Of a DNA stretch of 64,000 nucleotides, positions 18,406 to 28,517 are shown one piece after another. The stretch comes from Gaiellasilicea sp963811885. Its GTDB lineage: Bacteria; Actinomycetota; Thermoleophilia; Gaiellales; Gaiellaceae. The translations under genes were made by a program, and so were the position numbers. Location of the stretch: assembly GCA_963811885.1 (NCBI GenBank), contig CAWETB010000002.1, positions 434,001-498,000 on the forward strand. Reading direction: 5' to 3'. Position 1 is the stretch's first letter; the number at the start of each line of letters is the position of its first letter. The notes under the pieces were generated by a model. The model was not told the DNA's origin. It worked only from the letters and a program-made list of their open reading frames with translations, and did not search any database.

Positions 18406-19896
18406 ATGACCCGGACACTCCTCACCCGCGCCCTTCCCGCCGTCCTGACGGTCGGCCTCGCGGCGGCCTCTGGGCGACGCTCGCGCCGCCGCAGCTCGGC
18501 GGGCAGACGATGCTCGCGACGAGCTACGGCTCGAGCATGGAGCCGATGGTGCACCGCGGCGACGTGCTCATCCTCCGCAAGGGCGGCCCCGCCCGCGTCG
18601 GAGACGTCGTCGGCTATCGGAGCGAGCTGCTGAACAGGATCGTCGTCCACCGCGTCAAGCGGATCGAGAACGGCAAGCTCGTGCTGAAGGGCGACAACAA
18701 CGACTTCCTCGACCCGGAGCGGGTTCCCCAGTCCGCGGTCGTCGGCCACCTCGCCCTCCACGTGCCGGAGGCCGGCGTCGCCCTCGAGGAGCTGCGCAAG
18801 CCGCGCTCGGCGGCGGCGCTCGGCATCCTCGCAGCGTTCTTCATCGCCGGCGGCAGCCGCAAGCGCCGCCGCCGCAACCCCGACGAGACGCCGGTCGAGG
18901 GCCGCGTCCCCGCTGCGGCGCTCCTCTGGCACTCGCACGCGCTCTGGGCCCTCGGCACCGTCGCGCTGCTCGCCGCCGGCATCGCGGTCCTCGGTTACAG
19001 CCGGGCCGCGGACGTCGACGTGCGCGTGCCGGCGTACACCGAGACCGGCGTCTTCTCCTACACCGCTCCCACGAGCGAGGACGTCTACGCGGGCGGGGCG
19101 GCCCGCACCGGCGACCCCGTCTTCGTCGCGGCAACCAGCGGCCTCGACGTCATGTTCGGCTACCAGCGCAGCGCCGGGCAGCTCGCGGGCAGCGTGGCGC
19201 TCGTCGCGGACGTGAAGAGCACCACCGGCTGGCAGCGTTCCTTCGTCGTCGCGCCCGCCCAGGCGCTGCGCGGCGACGACATGACCATCGCCGGCCAGCC
19301 TCGACCTTCGCCGCATCCGCACAGTCCTCGACCGGCTCGAGGCGCGGACGGGCGTGATCGGAGCGCCGTACGACGTCCGCGTTCGCGCCGTCGTGCGGCT
19401 GCTCGGGCAGATGGATGGGACGGACGTGCACGCGACCTGGCGGCCCGACTACCGCTTCCTGCTCGACGCGACGACGATGAAGCCGGTCGAGCAGCAGCGC
19501 GCCACGGCCACGCGCACGCAAGAGACGACCCGGACCACCGCGGCCGAGGTCGCGCTCGGTCCGGTCTCGCCGCGGGTGACGACGCTTCGCACGGTCGGGA
19601 CCGTCGGGCTCGCGATTGCGCTCCTTCTGCTCGCTCTCGTCGCAATCGCCGAGCGCCGGACGCGCCAGCCCGGCGAGAACGCCGCGATCGCGCGCCGTCT
19701 CCGCCGCGGCATGCTCGACGTCGACGCGATCGACGTGAGCGAGGTCGTGGCCGTCGTCGAGCTCGGGTCGATCGACGAGCTCGTCGCGGTTGCCGAGGAG
19801 TACGAGCGGCTCGTCCTGCACGAGGAGCGCGGCGGCGACCACGCCTACTCGGTGCTCGAGGACGGCACGGTCTACCGCTACCAGGTGGCCGCGTGA
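18406..19896 (+). CDS. SipW-type signal peptidase I fused to a DUF5305-like domain (496 aa, two frameshifts)
   Basis: An N-terminal membrane segment (LPAVLTVGLAA) is followed by the serine motif YGSSMEPMVHRGD near residue 43. The second catalytic site has histidine in NRIVVHRVK instead of lysine, as in the ER/SipW class. A short helix follows, then a large extracytoplasmic region after the helix LWALGTVALLAAGIAVLGY (VPAYTETGVFSYTAPTSEDVY). A further helix (VGLAIALLLLALVAIAE) and a cytoplasmic tail end the protein. That architecture matches DUF5305 proteins linked to SipW. Frameshifts: one G missing near 18464, one extra C near 19298. It should mature the exported proteins on either side. Confidence 0.8.
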
Positions 19897-20276
19897 GGAG
19901 GATCCTGGTCGTGGCTTTCGCGGCGGCGTTGCTCGCGTTCGCCGGCGCGGCCTTCACGAACGGCAGCTCGGTTCCGGCGACGAAGCTCGGCAGGACCGTG
20001 CAGGCGACCGGGGCGAACGACGTCAAGCCGTCGCAGTGCGCGGGCCTGACGCTGACGGTCGTCGTCAACGCCGCCGGCACGTACACGGCGCCGAACGGCG
20101 TCAACGGCCTTCTGCTCGGCTCGAGCGGGATCGACCGGATCACCGGACGCAACGGGAACGAGTGCATCGTCGGCGGCGGCGGCGCAGACATCATCAACGG
20201 CGGCAACGGGACGGACGTGTGCATCGGCGGCCCCGGCACGGACACGTTCTCCAACTGCGAGACGCAGATCCAGTAG
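19893..20276 (+). CDS. small exported protein with RTX-like calcium-binding repeat (127 aa)
   Basis: Signal peptide RRILVVAFAAALLAFAGAAF, then TNGSSVPATKLG, which parallels the AFTASNTVPGTQVG of the protein at 17973. The C-terminal third holds glycine/aspartate nonapeptide-like repeats (GGGGADIINGGNGTDVCIGG) as in RTX beta-rolls, and four cysteines. The RTX block is very short, so it may bind calcium only weakly. GTG 19893 overlaps the peptidase stop by four bases, placing it in the same operon and making it a likely peptidase substrate. Confidence 0.72.
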   Translation: MRRILVVAFAAALLAFAGAAFTNGSSVPATKLGRTVQATGANDVKPSQCAGLTLTVVVNAAGTYTAPNGVNGLLLGSSGIDRITGRNGNECIVGGGGADIINGGNGTDVCIGGPGTDTFSNCETQIQ

Positions 20277-20303
20277 CCGGGGCAGGCGGCGGCCCCGAGG
20301 CCG

Positions 20304-20309
20304 TATGTT
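20304..20309 (+). promoter_or_regulatory. putative -10 box TATGTT of the pentose phosphate operon
   Basis: TATGTT ends 6 bases before GTG 20316 and no Shine-Dalgarno is visible, suggesting a leaderless tkt message. It would drive the whole tkt-opcA unit. Confidence 0.5.
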
Positions 20310-20315
20310 GTAGGC

Positions 20316-22330
20316 GTGAGCGAGGCTCAGGCCCAGAAGCGCGCGATCGACACGATCCGGGCACTGGCGATGGATGCGGTGCAGAAGGCGAACGCGGGGC
20401 ATCCCGGGACCGCGATGGCGCTGGCGCCGCTCGCCTACGTGCTCTACCGGCGGGTGCTCCGGCACAACCCGGCCAACCCGAACTGGGCGAACCGCGACCG
20501 CTTCATCCTCTCGGCCGGCCACGCCTGCATCCTCCAGTACGCGACCCTCCACCTGACCGGCTACAACCTCTCGCTCGAGGAGCTGAAGCGCTTCCGCCAG
20601 TGGGAGTCGAGGACGCCGGGCCATCCGGAGCACTTCGTCACCGAGGGCGTCGAGACGACCACCGGCCCGCTCGGGCAGGGCTTCGCGAACGGCGTCGGCT
20701 TCGCGATCGCCGACCGCTTCCTCGCCGAGCGCTACAACCGGCCCCACCACGAGATCGTCGACCGCTTCGTCTACGCGATCTGCTCCGACGGCGATCTGAT
20801 GGAGGGCCTCTCCTACGAGGCGGCGTCGATCGCCGGCCACCTCGGCCTCGGCCGGCTCGTCTACTTCTACGACGACAACCACATCACGATCGACGGCACC
20901 ACCTCGCTCACGTTCACGACCGAGGACAAGGCGAAGCGGTTCGAGGCGCAGGGCTGGCACGTGCAGTCGATCGCCGACTCGGAGGACGTCGACGCGATCG
21001 AGCGCGCGACGCGGGCCGCGCAGGCGGTCGATGGACGCGCCGTCGCTGATCATCGTCCGCAGCCACATCGCCTACGGGGCGCCGAAGGCGGTCGACACCG
21101 CCAAGTCGCACGGCGCGCCGCTCGGCGAGGAGGAGGTCGCGGCGGCGAAGAAGGCGCTCGGGCTCGATCCCGGACAAGCACTTCGACGTCGCACCGACGA
21201 GGTCTACGAGCACATGGACATGCGCCCGCAGGGGATCGAGTGGGAGCAGGAGTGGAAGCAGCGGTTCGAGCGCTGGGCGGAGGCGTTCCCGGGGCTGAAG
21301 GAGGAGTGGGACGCGGATCGCACCGGCAAGCCGCGGCCGGGCTGGATCGAGGCGCTGCCGGAGTTCCCGGCCGGTGAGGAGGTCGCCAGCCGCGACGCCG
21401 GCAAGAAGGTGATGCAGGCGCTGAAGCCCTTCACGCCGACGATGGTCGGCGGCGCAGCGGATCTCGTCGAGTCGACGAAGACCGAGTTCGAGGGCGCCGG
21501 CCTCTTCTCGAAGACGCACGCCGGCCGCAACATCCCCTTCGGCATCCGCGAGCACGCGATGGGCTCGATCGTGAACGGGATCGGGCTGACCGACGGGATG
21601 CTGAAGCCCTACGGCTCCACCTTCCTGATCTTCTCCGACTACATGCGGCCTGCCGTCCGGCTCTCGGCGCTCGGGCACATGCAGTCGCTCTGGGTGTGGA
21701 CGCACGACTCGGTCGGCGTCGGCGAGGACGGCCCGACGCACCAGCCCGTCGAGCACCACATGGCGCTCCGGGCGATCCCGAACCTCTGGTACGTGCGCCC
21801 CGGCGACGCGAACGAGACGTCGATGGCGTGGCGGATCGCGATGGAGCGCGAGGGCGGCCCGGTCGCGCTCGCCCTCTCGCGCCAGAAGCTGGAGACGCTC
21901 GACCGGACCGAGGTCGCCCCGGCCGAGGGCGCGCTGCGCGGCGCGTACACGCTCTGGCAGTCCGGGCGACGGCACCCCGGACCTGCTCCTGCTCGCGACC
22001 GGGCTCGGAGCTCGGGCGTCGCCTACGAGGCGGCGCGGACGATCGACGCGAACGTCCGCGTCGTCTCGATGCCGTGCTGGGAGCTCTTCGCCGAGCAGCC
22101 GCAGGACTATCGCGACGACGTGATCCCGCCCGACGTGGCGGCGCGGCTCTCGGTCGAGGCCGGGATCCCGCACGGCTGGGAGCGCTGGATCGGCGAGGCA
22201 GGCGCGTCGGTGGCGATCGACCGCTTCGGCGCGTCGGCGCCCGGCGACGAGGTGCTGAGCGAACCTCGGCTTCACGCCCGAGAACGTGGCCATCCGAGCG
22301 ACCGCGCTGCTCGAGCGGGTCGCGGGATGA
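20316..22330 (+). CDS. tkt: transketolase (669 aa after correction, seven frameshifts)
   Basis: A thiamine-diphosphate enzyme moving two-carbon units between sugar phosphates. Motifs: AGHPGTAMALAP, RFILSAGHACILQY, TTTGPLGQGFANGVGFAIA and the ThDP site CSDGDLMEGLSYEAASIAGH. The C-terminal half has FGIREHAMGSIVNGI and GEDGPTHQPVEH. Single-base indels lie near 21033, 21173, 21213, 21964, 22003, 22015 and 22260: six insertions and one deletion. Correction gives exactly 670 codons, the normal family length, so the gene is very likely intact in the cell. First gene of the operon; its TGA overlaps the rpiB start. Confidence 0.93.
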
Positions 22331-22800
22331 GAGTCGCGGTCGCGTTCGACCACCGCGGCGTCAAGCTGCGCGAGCGCATCCTGGAGGAGCTCGACGCACT
22401 CGGCCACGAGACGGTCGACCTCGGCACCGACACCGACGCCAAGCGCATCGACTACCCGGACAAGGCGCGCGAGGTGGGGGAGGCGATCCTCGGCGGCGAC
22501 GCCGAGCGCGGCATCCTCGTCTGCGGCTCGGGCGTGGGCGCCTCGGTCGCCGCCTGCAAGATGGCCGGGATCCGGGCCGCGATCTGCCACGACGTCTACT
22601 CGGCCCATCAGGGCGTCGAGCACGACGACATGAACGTGCTCTGCCTCGGCTCCGAGGTGATCGGCGCCGAGCTCGCGGTCGACCTCGTGCGCGCCTTCCT
22701 CGGCGCGCGCTTCGACGGCGGCGAGCGCTACGTGGAGCGTCTGAAGAAGGTTGCAGCGATGGAGAAGGAGATGAAGCATGGCCACGTCACGACTGCATGA
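22327..22800 (+). CDS. rpiB: ribose-5-phosphate isomerase B (157 aa)
   Basis: RpiB/LacAB family isomerase interconverting ribose 5-phosphate and ribulose 5-phosphate. It has VAFDHRGVKLRERI, DLGTD, DYPDKAREVGEAI and the catalytic-cysteine loop GILVCGSGVGASVAACK, followed by HDVYSAHQGVEHDDMNVLCLG. The start ATG overlaps the transketolase stop (ATGA). Its last 23 bases overlap the tal start, where AAGGAG sits 10 bases upstream of ATG 22778. Confidence 0.95.
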   Translation: MRVAVAFDHRGVKLRERILEELDALGHETVDLGTDTDAKRIDYPDKAREVGEAILGGDAERGILVCGSGVGASVAACKMAGIRAAICHDVYSAHQGVEHDDMNVLCLGSEVIGAELAVDLVRAFLGARFDGGERYVERLKKVAAMEKEMKHGHVTTA

Positions 22801-23887
22801 GCTCTTCGAAGCGGGCGTCAGCCCGTGGATCGACTCGGTCTCGCGCGAGATGCTCGAGACGGGTGAGCTCGCCCGGCTGATGAAGGAGGACTCCGATCGT
22901 CGGCGTCACCTCGAACCCGACGATCTTCCAGAAGGCGCTCTCCACGGGCGACTGGTACGACGAGCAGCTCGGCGAGCTGCTGAAGACCGAGGACGATCCG
23001 ACCGAGATCTTCCTCCAGCTGGCGATGGAGGACATCCGCCGCGCCTGCGACCTGATGAAGCCGGTCTGGGAGCGACGGGCGGCGTCGACGGCTACGTCTC
23101 GATCGAGGTCGACCCGACGCTGGCCTACGACCGCGAGGCGACGTTCGAGCAGGCGATCCGGCTGCACGAGGAGGTCGACAAGGAGAACGTGTTCGTGAAG
23201 ATCCCGGCGACCGTCCCCGGCCTCGCCGCGATCGAGGACTGCATCGCGAAGGGCAGGTCGATCAACGTGACGCTGATCTTCTCGCTCGAGCGCTACGCGG
23301 CCGTCGTCGAGGCGTACATCCGCGGGCTCGAGCGGCTCGTCGCCGGCGGCGGCGACCCGACGAACGTCGCGTCGGTCGCGAGCTTCTTCGTCTCGCGCGT
23401 CGACACGGAGGCCGACCGGCGGCTCGACGAGATCGGCGGCCAGGCGACACGGCTGAAGGGGAAGCTGGCGATCGCGAACGCGAAGCTCGCCTACCGCCAC
23501 TGGCAGGAGGCATTCGCCGGCCCGCGCTGGGAGTTCCTCGCCGGCAAGGGCGCGAAGTCCCAGCGCTGCCTCTGGGCCTCGACGTCGACGAAGAACCCCG
23601 AGTACCGCGACGTGATGTACGTCGAGGAGCTGATCGGGCCCGAGACCGTGAACACGATGCCGGCGGAGACGGTCGTCGCCTTCCAGGATCACGGCAAGGT
23701 CGCGGTCACGCTCACCGAAGGCGTCGCCGAGGCGCACAAGCTGCTCGAGCGCCTGGCAGAGGTCGGCGTCGACTACGACGACGTCGTCGCGACGCTCGAG
23801 GCCGAGGGCGTGCAGAAGTTCGCCGACTCGTTCCAGGAGCTGCTCGACGGGATCCGCGCCAAGCGGGCCGAGCTCGCTGCGGCGTGA
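22778..23887 (+). CDS. tal: transaldolase (369 aa, two compensating frameshifts)
   Basis: Transfers dihydroxyacetone between sugar phosphates through a lysine Schiff base. Visible are VSIEVDPTLAYDREAT, ENVFVKIPATVPGLAAI (catalytic lysine), INVTLIFSLERY and QRCLWASTSTKNPEYRD. An extra C near 22897 and a missing G near 23072 shift about 175 bases; in the other frame this stretch reads VGVTSNPTIFQKALSTGDW as expected. The family is the long actinobacterial/cyanobacterial type often fused to Pgi; here the two are separate genes overlapping by four bases. Confidence 0.93.
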   Translation: MATSRLHELFEAGVSPWIDSVSREMLETGELARLMKEDSDRRRHLEPDDLPEGALHGRLVRRAARRAAEDRGRSDRDLPPAGDGGHPPRLRPDEAGLGATGGVDGYVSIEVDPTLAYDREATFEQAIRLHEEVDKENVFVKIPATVPGLAAIEDCIAKGRSINVTLIFSLERYAAVVEAYIRGLERLVAGGGDPTNVASVASFFVSRVDTEADRRLDEIGGQATRLKGKLAIANAKLAYRHWQEAFAGPRWEFLAGKGAKSQRCLWASTSTKNPEYRDVMYVEELIGPETVNTMPAETVVAFQDHGKVAVTLTEGVAEAHKLLERLAEVGVDYDDVVATLEAEGVQKFADSFQELLDGIRAKRAELAAA

Positions 23888-25230
23888 CGTCGATCGTCGA
23901 GCGGATCTGGGCCTACGACGCTTCGCTCTGGACCGACTCGGGCGAGGATCAATGGCTCGGCTGGCTCGACGTCGTCCCGCGGGTCCGCGTCCACGTCGAC
24001 GAGCTGAACGCCTTCTCGGAGGCCGCGACCGAGCAGTTCCACGACTGCGTCCTGCTCGGCATGGGCGGCTCGTCGCTGGCACCGGAGGTGCTGCGGCGGA
24101 CGTTCAACGTCGAGTCGTTCCACGTTCTCGACACGACGCACCCGGAGGCGCTTCGCCGGCTGGAGCGGAGCGTCGACCTGGAGCAGACGCTCTTCCTCGC
24201 CTCCTCGAAGTCCGGCTCCACGATCGAGACGCGCTCCCACCTCGAGTACTTCTGGGAGCGGACGGGCGGACGCGGGGCGCAGTTCGCCGCGATCACCGAC
24301 CCCGGCTCCGAGCTCGACGACCTCGCGCACGAGCGCGGTTTCCGCGCCGTCTTCCCGGGCGAGCCGCAGATCGGCGGCCGCTACTCGGCCCTGTCGATGT
24401 TCGGGATCGTGCCGGCCGCGCTGATGGGCGTCGACCTCGCGCACTTCCTGGAGGTCGCCGCGACGATGACGGTCGCCTGCCAGGGCGAGGACGGCAACCC
24501 CGGGCTCGAGCTCGGCCTCCAGCTCGGTGAGAGCTGGAAGGAGGGGCGGGACAAGGTCTGCATCGACGAGTCGCCGACCGGATTCGGTCTCTGGGCAGAG
24601 CAGTTGCTCGCCGAGTCGACGGGAAAGCAGGGCAAGGGGCTCGTGCCCGCGCCGGGCGAGCCGCCCGACGGGCCGGATCGCCAGCGCGCCGAGCTCGACC
24701 TCGTCTCGCCCTACGACCTCGGCGGCGAGCTCTACCGCTGGGAGTTCGCGACCGCCGTGGCGGGCCACGTGCTCGGGATCAACCCGTTCGACCAGCCCGA
24801 CGTGCAGGCTGCGAAGGACAAGACGAACGAGGTGCTGGCCGCGGGAGAGCCGGACGTGGATCCGCGCGGCTCGCTCGACGAGCTGCTCGCGCAGGCGCAG
24901 GCGGGTCGCAACTACGTCTGCATCCAGGCGTTCATCGACCCTGCCCGAGAGAACGAGCTGGCGCCGCTCGTCGAGCGGGCGCACGAGACGGGCTGCGTCG
25001 TCACGAAGGGGCTCGGCCCGCGGTATCTGCACTCGACCGGCCAGCTGCACAAGGGCGGCCCGGACACCGGGCTCTTCATCCAGGTCGTCGACGACACGGG
25101 TGCCGAGCTGCCGATCCCGGGCCGCGACTTCGGCTTCGGCCGCCTGATCCGCTCGCAGGCCGCGGGCGACTTCGCCGCGCTCGAGGAGCGTGGACGGCGC
25201 GTCGTACGCATCCGACTGGAGGACATCTGA
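23884..25230 (+). CDS. pgi: glucose-6-phosphate isomerase (448 aa)
   Basis: Interconverts glucose 6-phosphate and fructose 6-phosphate. The SIS-type phosphosugar site is seen in LLGMGGSSLAPEVL and SSKSGSTIET, then GGRYSALSMFGIVPAALMG. A catalytic glutamate region lies in ELYRWEFATAVAGHVLGINPFDQPDVQ, and the histidine region in GPRYLHSTGQLHKGG. It resembles the Pgi half of Tal-Pgi fusion proteins. GTG 23884 overlaps the tal stop. No frameshift, unlike its neighbours. Confidence 0.93.
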   Translation: MTSIVERIWAYDASLWTDSGEDQWLGWLDVVPRVRVHVDELNAFSEAATEQFHDCVLLGMGGSSLAPEVLRRTFNVESFHVLDTTHPEALRRLERSVDLEQTLFLASSKSGSTIETRSHLEYFWERTGGRGAQFAAITDPGSELDDLAHERGFRAVFPGEPQIGGRYSALSMFGIVPAALMGVDLAHFLEVAATMTVACQGEDGNPGLELGLQLGESWKEGRDKVCIDESPTGFGLWAEQLLAESTGKQGKGLVPAPGEPPDGPDRQRAELDLVSPYDLGGELYRWEFATAVAGHVLGINPFDQPDVQAAKDKTNEVLAAGEPDVDPRGSLDELLAQAQAGRNYVCIQAFIDPARENELAPLVERAHETGCVVTKGLGPRYLHSTGQLHKGGPDTGLFIQVVDDTGAELPIPGRDFGFGRLIRSQAAGDFAALEERGRRVVRIRLEDI

Positions 25231-25231
25231 C

Positions 25232-26135
25232 ATGCAGCTAGGAATGGTGGGCCTCGGCCGGATGGGCTCGGGGATGACGAAGCGCCTGGAGCAGCACGGG
25301 CATCGAGATGAAGACGTTCGACCCGAACGTCGGCTCGACCGCGAAGACGCTGCGGGCGCTGGCGAAGCAGCTGGACACGCCGCGCCACGTCTGGCTGATG
25401 GTGCCGTCCGGGAAGATCACCGAGGACACGTTCCAGAAGCTGCTCGACATCCTCGAGCCCGGCGACACGATCGTCGACGGCGGCAACTCGAACTTCCGCG
25501 ACTCGAAGCGCCGCTACGCCGAGGCGCGCAAGCGGAAGATCGCGTTCGTCGACGTCGGCGTCTCCGGCGGGATCTGGGGCCTCGAGGTCGGGTTCTGCCT
25601 GATGGTCGGGCGGCGACAAGGCGCCGGTGAAGCGGCTCGCGCCCGTCTTCGAGGGGCTGGCGCCGGAGAACGGCTGGGCGCACGTCGGCGCGTCCGGCGC
25701 CGGCCACTTCACGAAGATGGTCCACAACGGGATCGAGTACGGCCTGATGCAGGCCTACGCCGAGGGCTTCGAGCTGATGCACCACTCCGGAGTTCGAGCT
25801 CGATCTGAGCGAGATCGCCGGGATCTGGCGCTACGGCTCGGTCGTCCGCTCCTGGCTGCTCGAGCTCCTGCACGAGGCGCTCGAGCAGCACGGCGACGAT
25901 CTCGACGACATCGCTCCCTACGTCGAGGACTCCGGCGAGGGCCGCTGGACGATCAACGAGGCGATCAACGCGAACGTGCCGGTGCCGGCGATCAGCGTCG
26001 GCGCTCTTCGCCCGCTTCGCCTCGCGCCGCGAGATCGACTTCTCGGCCAAGGTGCAGGCGGCGCTGCGGAACCAGTTCGGCGGCCACGCCGTCAAGGCTG
26101 CGAAGGCGGCGAAGAAGGCGCCCGACCCGCGGTGA
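25232..26135 (+). CDS. gnd: 6-phosphogluconate dehydrogenase, short type (299 aa, four frameshifts)
   Basis: Oxidative decarboxylation of 6-phosphogluconate to ribulose 5-phosphate. N-terminal Rossmann motif MVGLGRMGSGM, then VDGGNSNFRDSKRR, DVGVSGGIWGLEVG and the catalytic GHFTKMVHNGIEYGLMQAY. Extra bases near 25301, 25610, 25793 and 26004 break the frame; corrected length is exactly 300 codons, matching the short decarboxylating enzymes. The C-terminus reads REIDFSAKVQAALRNQFGGH in the final frame. The TGA overlaps the zwf GTG. Confidence 0.92.
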
Positions 26136-27643
26136 GCTCGAGCGACGACGGCAATCCGCTCCTCGAGGGCCTCCGGCTCCGGCGCAGCGCGGACCCGTGC
26201 GCGATCGTCATCTTCGGCGCGACCGGCGACCTGACGCGCCGGAAGATCTTCCCCGCCCTCTACGCGCTCGCCCTCCGCCGGCTGCTGCCGGAGCGCTTCG
26301 GCGTCGTCGGCGTCGCCCGCACCGAGCAGTCGACCAAGCAGTGGATCGCGGAGATGAAGAAGGCGGTGCGCGAGCACGCCCGCGACGAGTTCGACGCGCA
26401 GGTCTGGCGCGAGCTGGCCGACGGCATGCGCTACGTCGCCACCGACTTCGCCGAGGACGAAGGGGAGGACCGGGTCGTCGATGCGCTTCGCGACCTCGAC
26501 GAGAAGCGCGGCTGCGCGGGCAACCGGCTCTACTACCTCGCCGTCCCGCCGGCCGCCTTCGAGACGATCGTCAACGAGCTCGGCGAGCGGCGGAGCACGG
26601 AGGGCTGGATCCGGCTGATCGTCGAGAAGCCGTTCGGCCACGACCGGGCCTCGGCGCACCGCCTGAACGAGATCCTGCAGCAGCACTTCACCGAGGAGGA
26701 GATCTTCCGGATCGACCACTACCTCGGCAAGGAGACGGTCCAGAACATGCTCGCGCTGCGGTTCGCGAACGGCATCTTCGAGCCGATCTGGAACCGCCAG
26801 TTCATCGACCACGTCCAGATCACGGTCGGCGAGTCGATCGGGATCGAGGGCCGCTCGGCGTTCTACGAGCAGGCCGGCGTGATCCGCGACGTCTTCCAGA
26901 ACCACCTGCTCCAGCTCGTCGCGCTGACCGCGATGGAGCCGCCGATCGACTTCACGGCCGACTCGGTCCGGAACGAGAAGGTGAAGGTGCTGCGCTCGCT
27001 GCACACGCCCGGGCCGAAATCGGTCGTGCGCGGCCAGTACGCCCGTGGCTTCATCGAGGGCGAGGAGGTGCCCGGCTACCGCGAGGAGCCCGGCGTCGCC
27101 GGCGACTCGACGACCGAGACGTACATCGCCGCCAAGCTCTACGTCGACAACTGGCGCTGGGCCGACACGCCCTTCTACGTCCGCGCCGGCAAGCGGCTGC
27201 CGCGGCGCGAGACGACGATCGCGATCCAGTTCCAGCGCGCGCCGCATCCGCCCTTCGCCGAGATCGCGGGCGAGGGGCTGCGGCCGAACGTGCTCCTGAT
27301 CCACGTCCAGCCGGACGAGGGCGTCTCGCTCGCGATCGGCGCGAAGGTGCCGGGCGCCGGGATGAGCATCCGCACCGTGCACATGGACTTCCTCTACGGC
27401 GGCGCCTTCCGCACGAGCCTGCCCGAGGCGTACGAGCGCCTGATCCTCGACGCGATGCTCGGCGACGCGACGCTCTTCACGCGCGCCGACGAGGTCGACG
27501 AGCAATGGGGCCTCGTCGACGCGATCGTCGCGGCGTGGAAGCGGGACCGCCCGAACTTCCCCAACTACCCGGCCGGCACCTGGGGTCCCGCGGGCGCGGA
27601 CGATCTGATCCACCGCGACGGCCGCTCGTGGCGTCGGCACTGA
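26132..27643 (+). CDS. zwf: glucose-6-phosphate 1-dehydrogenase (503 aa)
   Basis: First enzyme of the oxidative pentose phosphate pathway, making NADPH. Nucleotide motif IFGATGDLTRRKIFPAL, the active-site signature RIDHYLGKETVQNM, EKPFGHDRASAHRLN, and a full C-terminal domain ending WGPAGADDLIHRDGRSW. GTG 26132 is chosen because it overlaps the gnd stop and gives the expected VSSSDDGNPLLEGLRL start. OpcA, its actinobacterial/cyanobacterial activator, is encoded next. Confidence 0.96.
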   Translation: MSSSDDGNPLLEGLRLRRSADPCAIVIFGATGDLTRRKIFPALYALALRRLLPERFGVVGVARTEQSTKQWIAEMKKAVREHARDEFDAQVWRELADGMRYVATDFAEDEGEDRVVDALRDLDEKRGCAGNRLYYLAVPPAAFETIVNELGERRSTEGWIRLIVEKPFGHDRASAHRLNEILQQHFTEEEIFRIDHYLGKETVQNMLALRFANGIFEPIWNRQFIDHVQITVGESIGIEGRSAFYEQAGVIRDVFQNHLLQLVALTAMEPPIDFTADSVRNEKVKVLRSLHTPGPKSVVRGQYARGFIEGEEVPGYREEPGVAGDSTTETYIAAKLYVDNWRWADTPFYVRAGKRLPRRETTIAIQFQRAPHPPFAEIAGEGLRPNVLLIHVQPDEGVSLAIGAKVPGAGMSIRTVHMDFLYGGAFRTSLPEAYERLILDAMLGDATLFTRADEVDEQWGLVDAIVAAWKRDRPNFPNYPAGTWGPAGADDLIHRDGRSWRRH

Positions 27644-27644
27644 C

Positions 27645-28517
27645 GTGGCCGGCGTCGTCGCCCAGGTCGAGAAGCGGCTGGCCGAGCTGCGCGTGCACCA
27701 CGCCGAGGGGACGCGGACGAGCGTGATGACGCACGTCGCCTGGGCGCCGCCGCAGTGGGCCGCGGCCGCACGCCGCACGCTGGCCGGCCTCGAGGAGCTG
27801 CATCCGTCGCGCACGATCCTGCTCTTTCCCGATGCCAGCAAGGCGGACGGGATCGGCGTCGACGTCGAGCTGAAGTGCTTCACGATCCCGGGATCGGAGC
27901 GCGAGGTCTGCTCGGAGGTGATCAAGCTGCGGCTCGGCGGCAAGCGCACGCGCGTCCCCGGCTCGATCGTCCAGCCGCTCCTGATCACCGACCTCCCGAC
28001 CTTCTGCCGCTGGCGTGGGCTGCCGCCGTGGGGGAAGCCGGAGCTCGAGCAGCTCGTCGACGTCTGCGACCGGCTCGTCGTCGACTCGTCCGAGTGGCGA
28101 GGCCTCCCGCGCGCCTACACCAACCTCGCCGCGCTCTTCGACCGGATCGCCGTCTCGGACATCGCGTGGGGGAGGAGTCTCGCGTGGCGCGGGCGGCTCG
28201 CGTCGCTCTGGCCCGAGGTGAAGTCGGCGAAGCGGGTTTCGGTAACGGGGCCGAAGGCCGACGCGCTCCTGCTCGCCGGCTGGCTGCGCTCGCGGCTGAA
28301 GCGCGACGTGAAGCTCTCGCACCGGGCCGCAGCGCAGCTCGAGCGGGTCGCCGTGGACGGCGAGCCGGTGCCGCCGCCGCGCGGTCCTGCGCTCGACGCG
28401 AGCGACCTGCTCTCCGCCGAGCTCGACGTCTTCGGCCGCGACCGGATCTACGAGGCGCGCGGTCAACGCAGCTCGCTGACGTCGAGCACGCCGTTCCACG
28501 AGACCGAGTCCTCGTAG
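27645..28517 (+). CDS. opcA: OpcA-like glucose-6-phosphate dehydrogenase assembly protein (290 aa)
   Basis: OpcA proteins bind and activate Zwf. The family pattern is seen in RTSVMTHVAWAP, HPSRTILLFPD, VCSEVIKLRLGG, SIVQPLLITDLPTFCRWRG and LVVDSSEW, followed by the C-terminal WLRSRL segment. It begins at GTG 27645, two bases after the zwf stop, and closes the operon. The last 55 bases overlap the convergent gene at 28463, so the tail after EARGQ may be wrong and could reflect another indel. Confidence 0.88.
   Translation: MAGVVAQVEKRLAELRVHHAEGTRTSVMTHVAWAPPQWAAAARRTLAGLEELHPSRTILLFPDASKADGIGVDVELKCFTIPGSEREVCSEVIKLRLGGKRTRVPGSIVQPLLITDLPTFCRWRGLPPWGKPELEQLVDVCDRLVVDSSEWRGLPRAYTNLAALFDRIAVSDIAWGRSLAWRGRLASLWPEVKSAKRVSVTGPKADALLLAGWLRSRLKRDVKLSHRAAAQLERVAVDGEPVPPPRGPALDASDLLSAELDVFGRDRIYEARGQRSSLTSSTPFHETESS

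Noticed and set aside
20316..26135. Pseudogenes for transketolase and 6-phosphogluconate dehydrogenase
   Set aside because: Removing the single-base insertions gives exactly 670 and 300 codons with all motifs; neighbouring essential-type genes are intact, so errors in the read are more likely.
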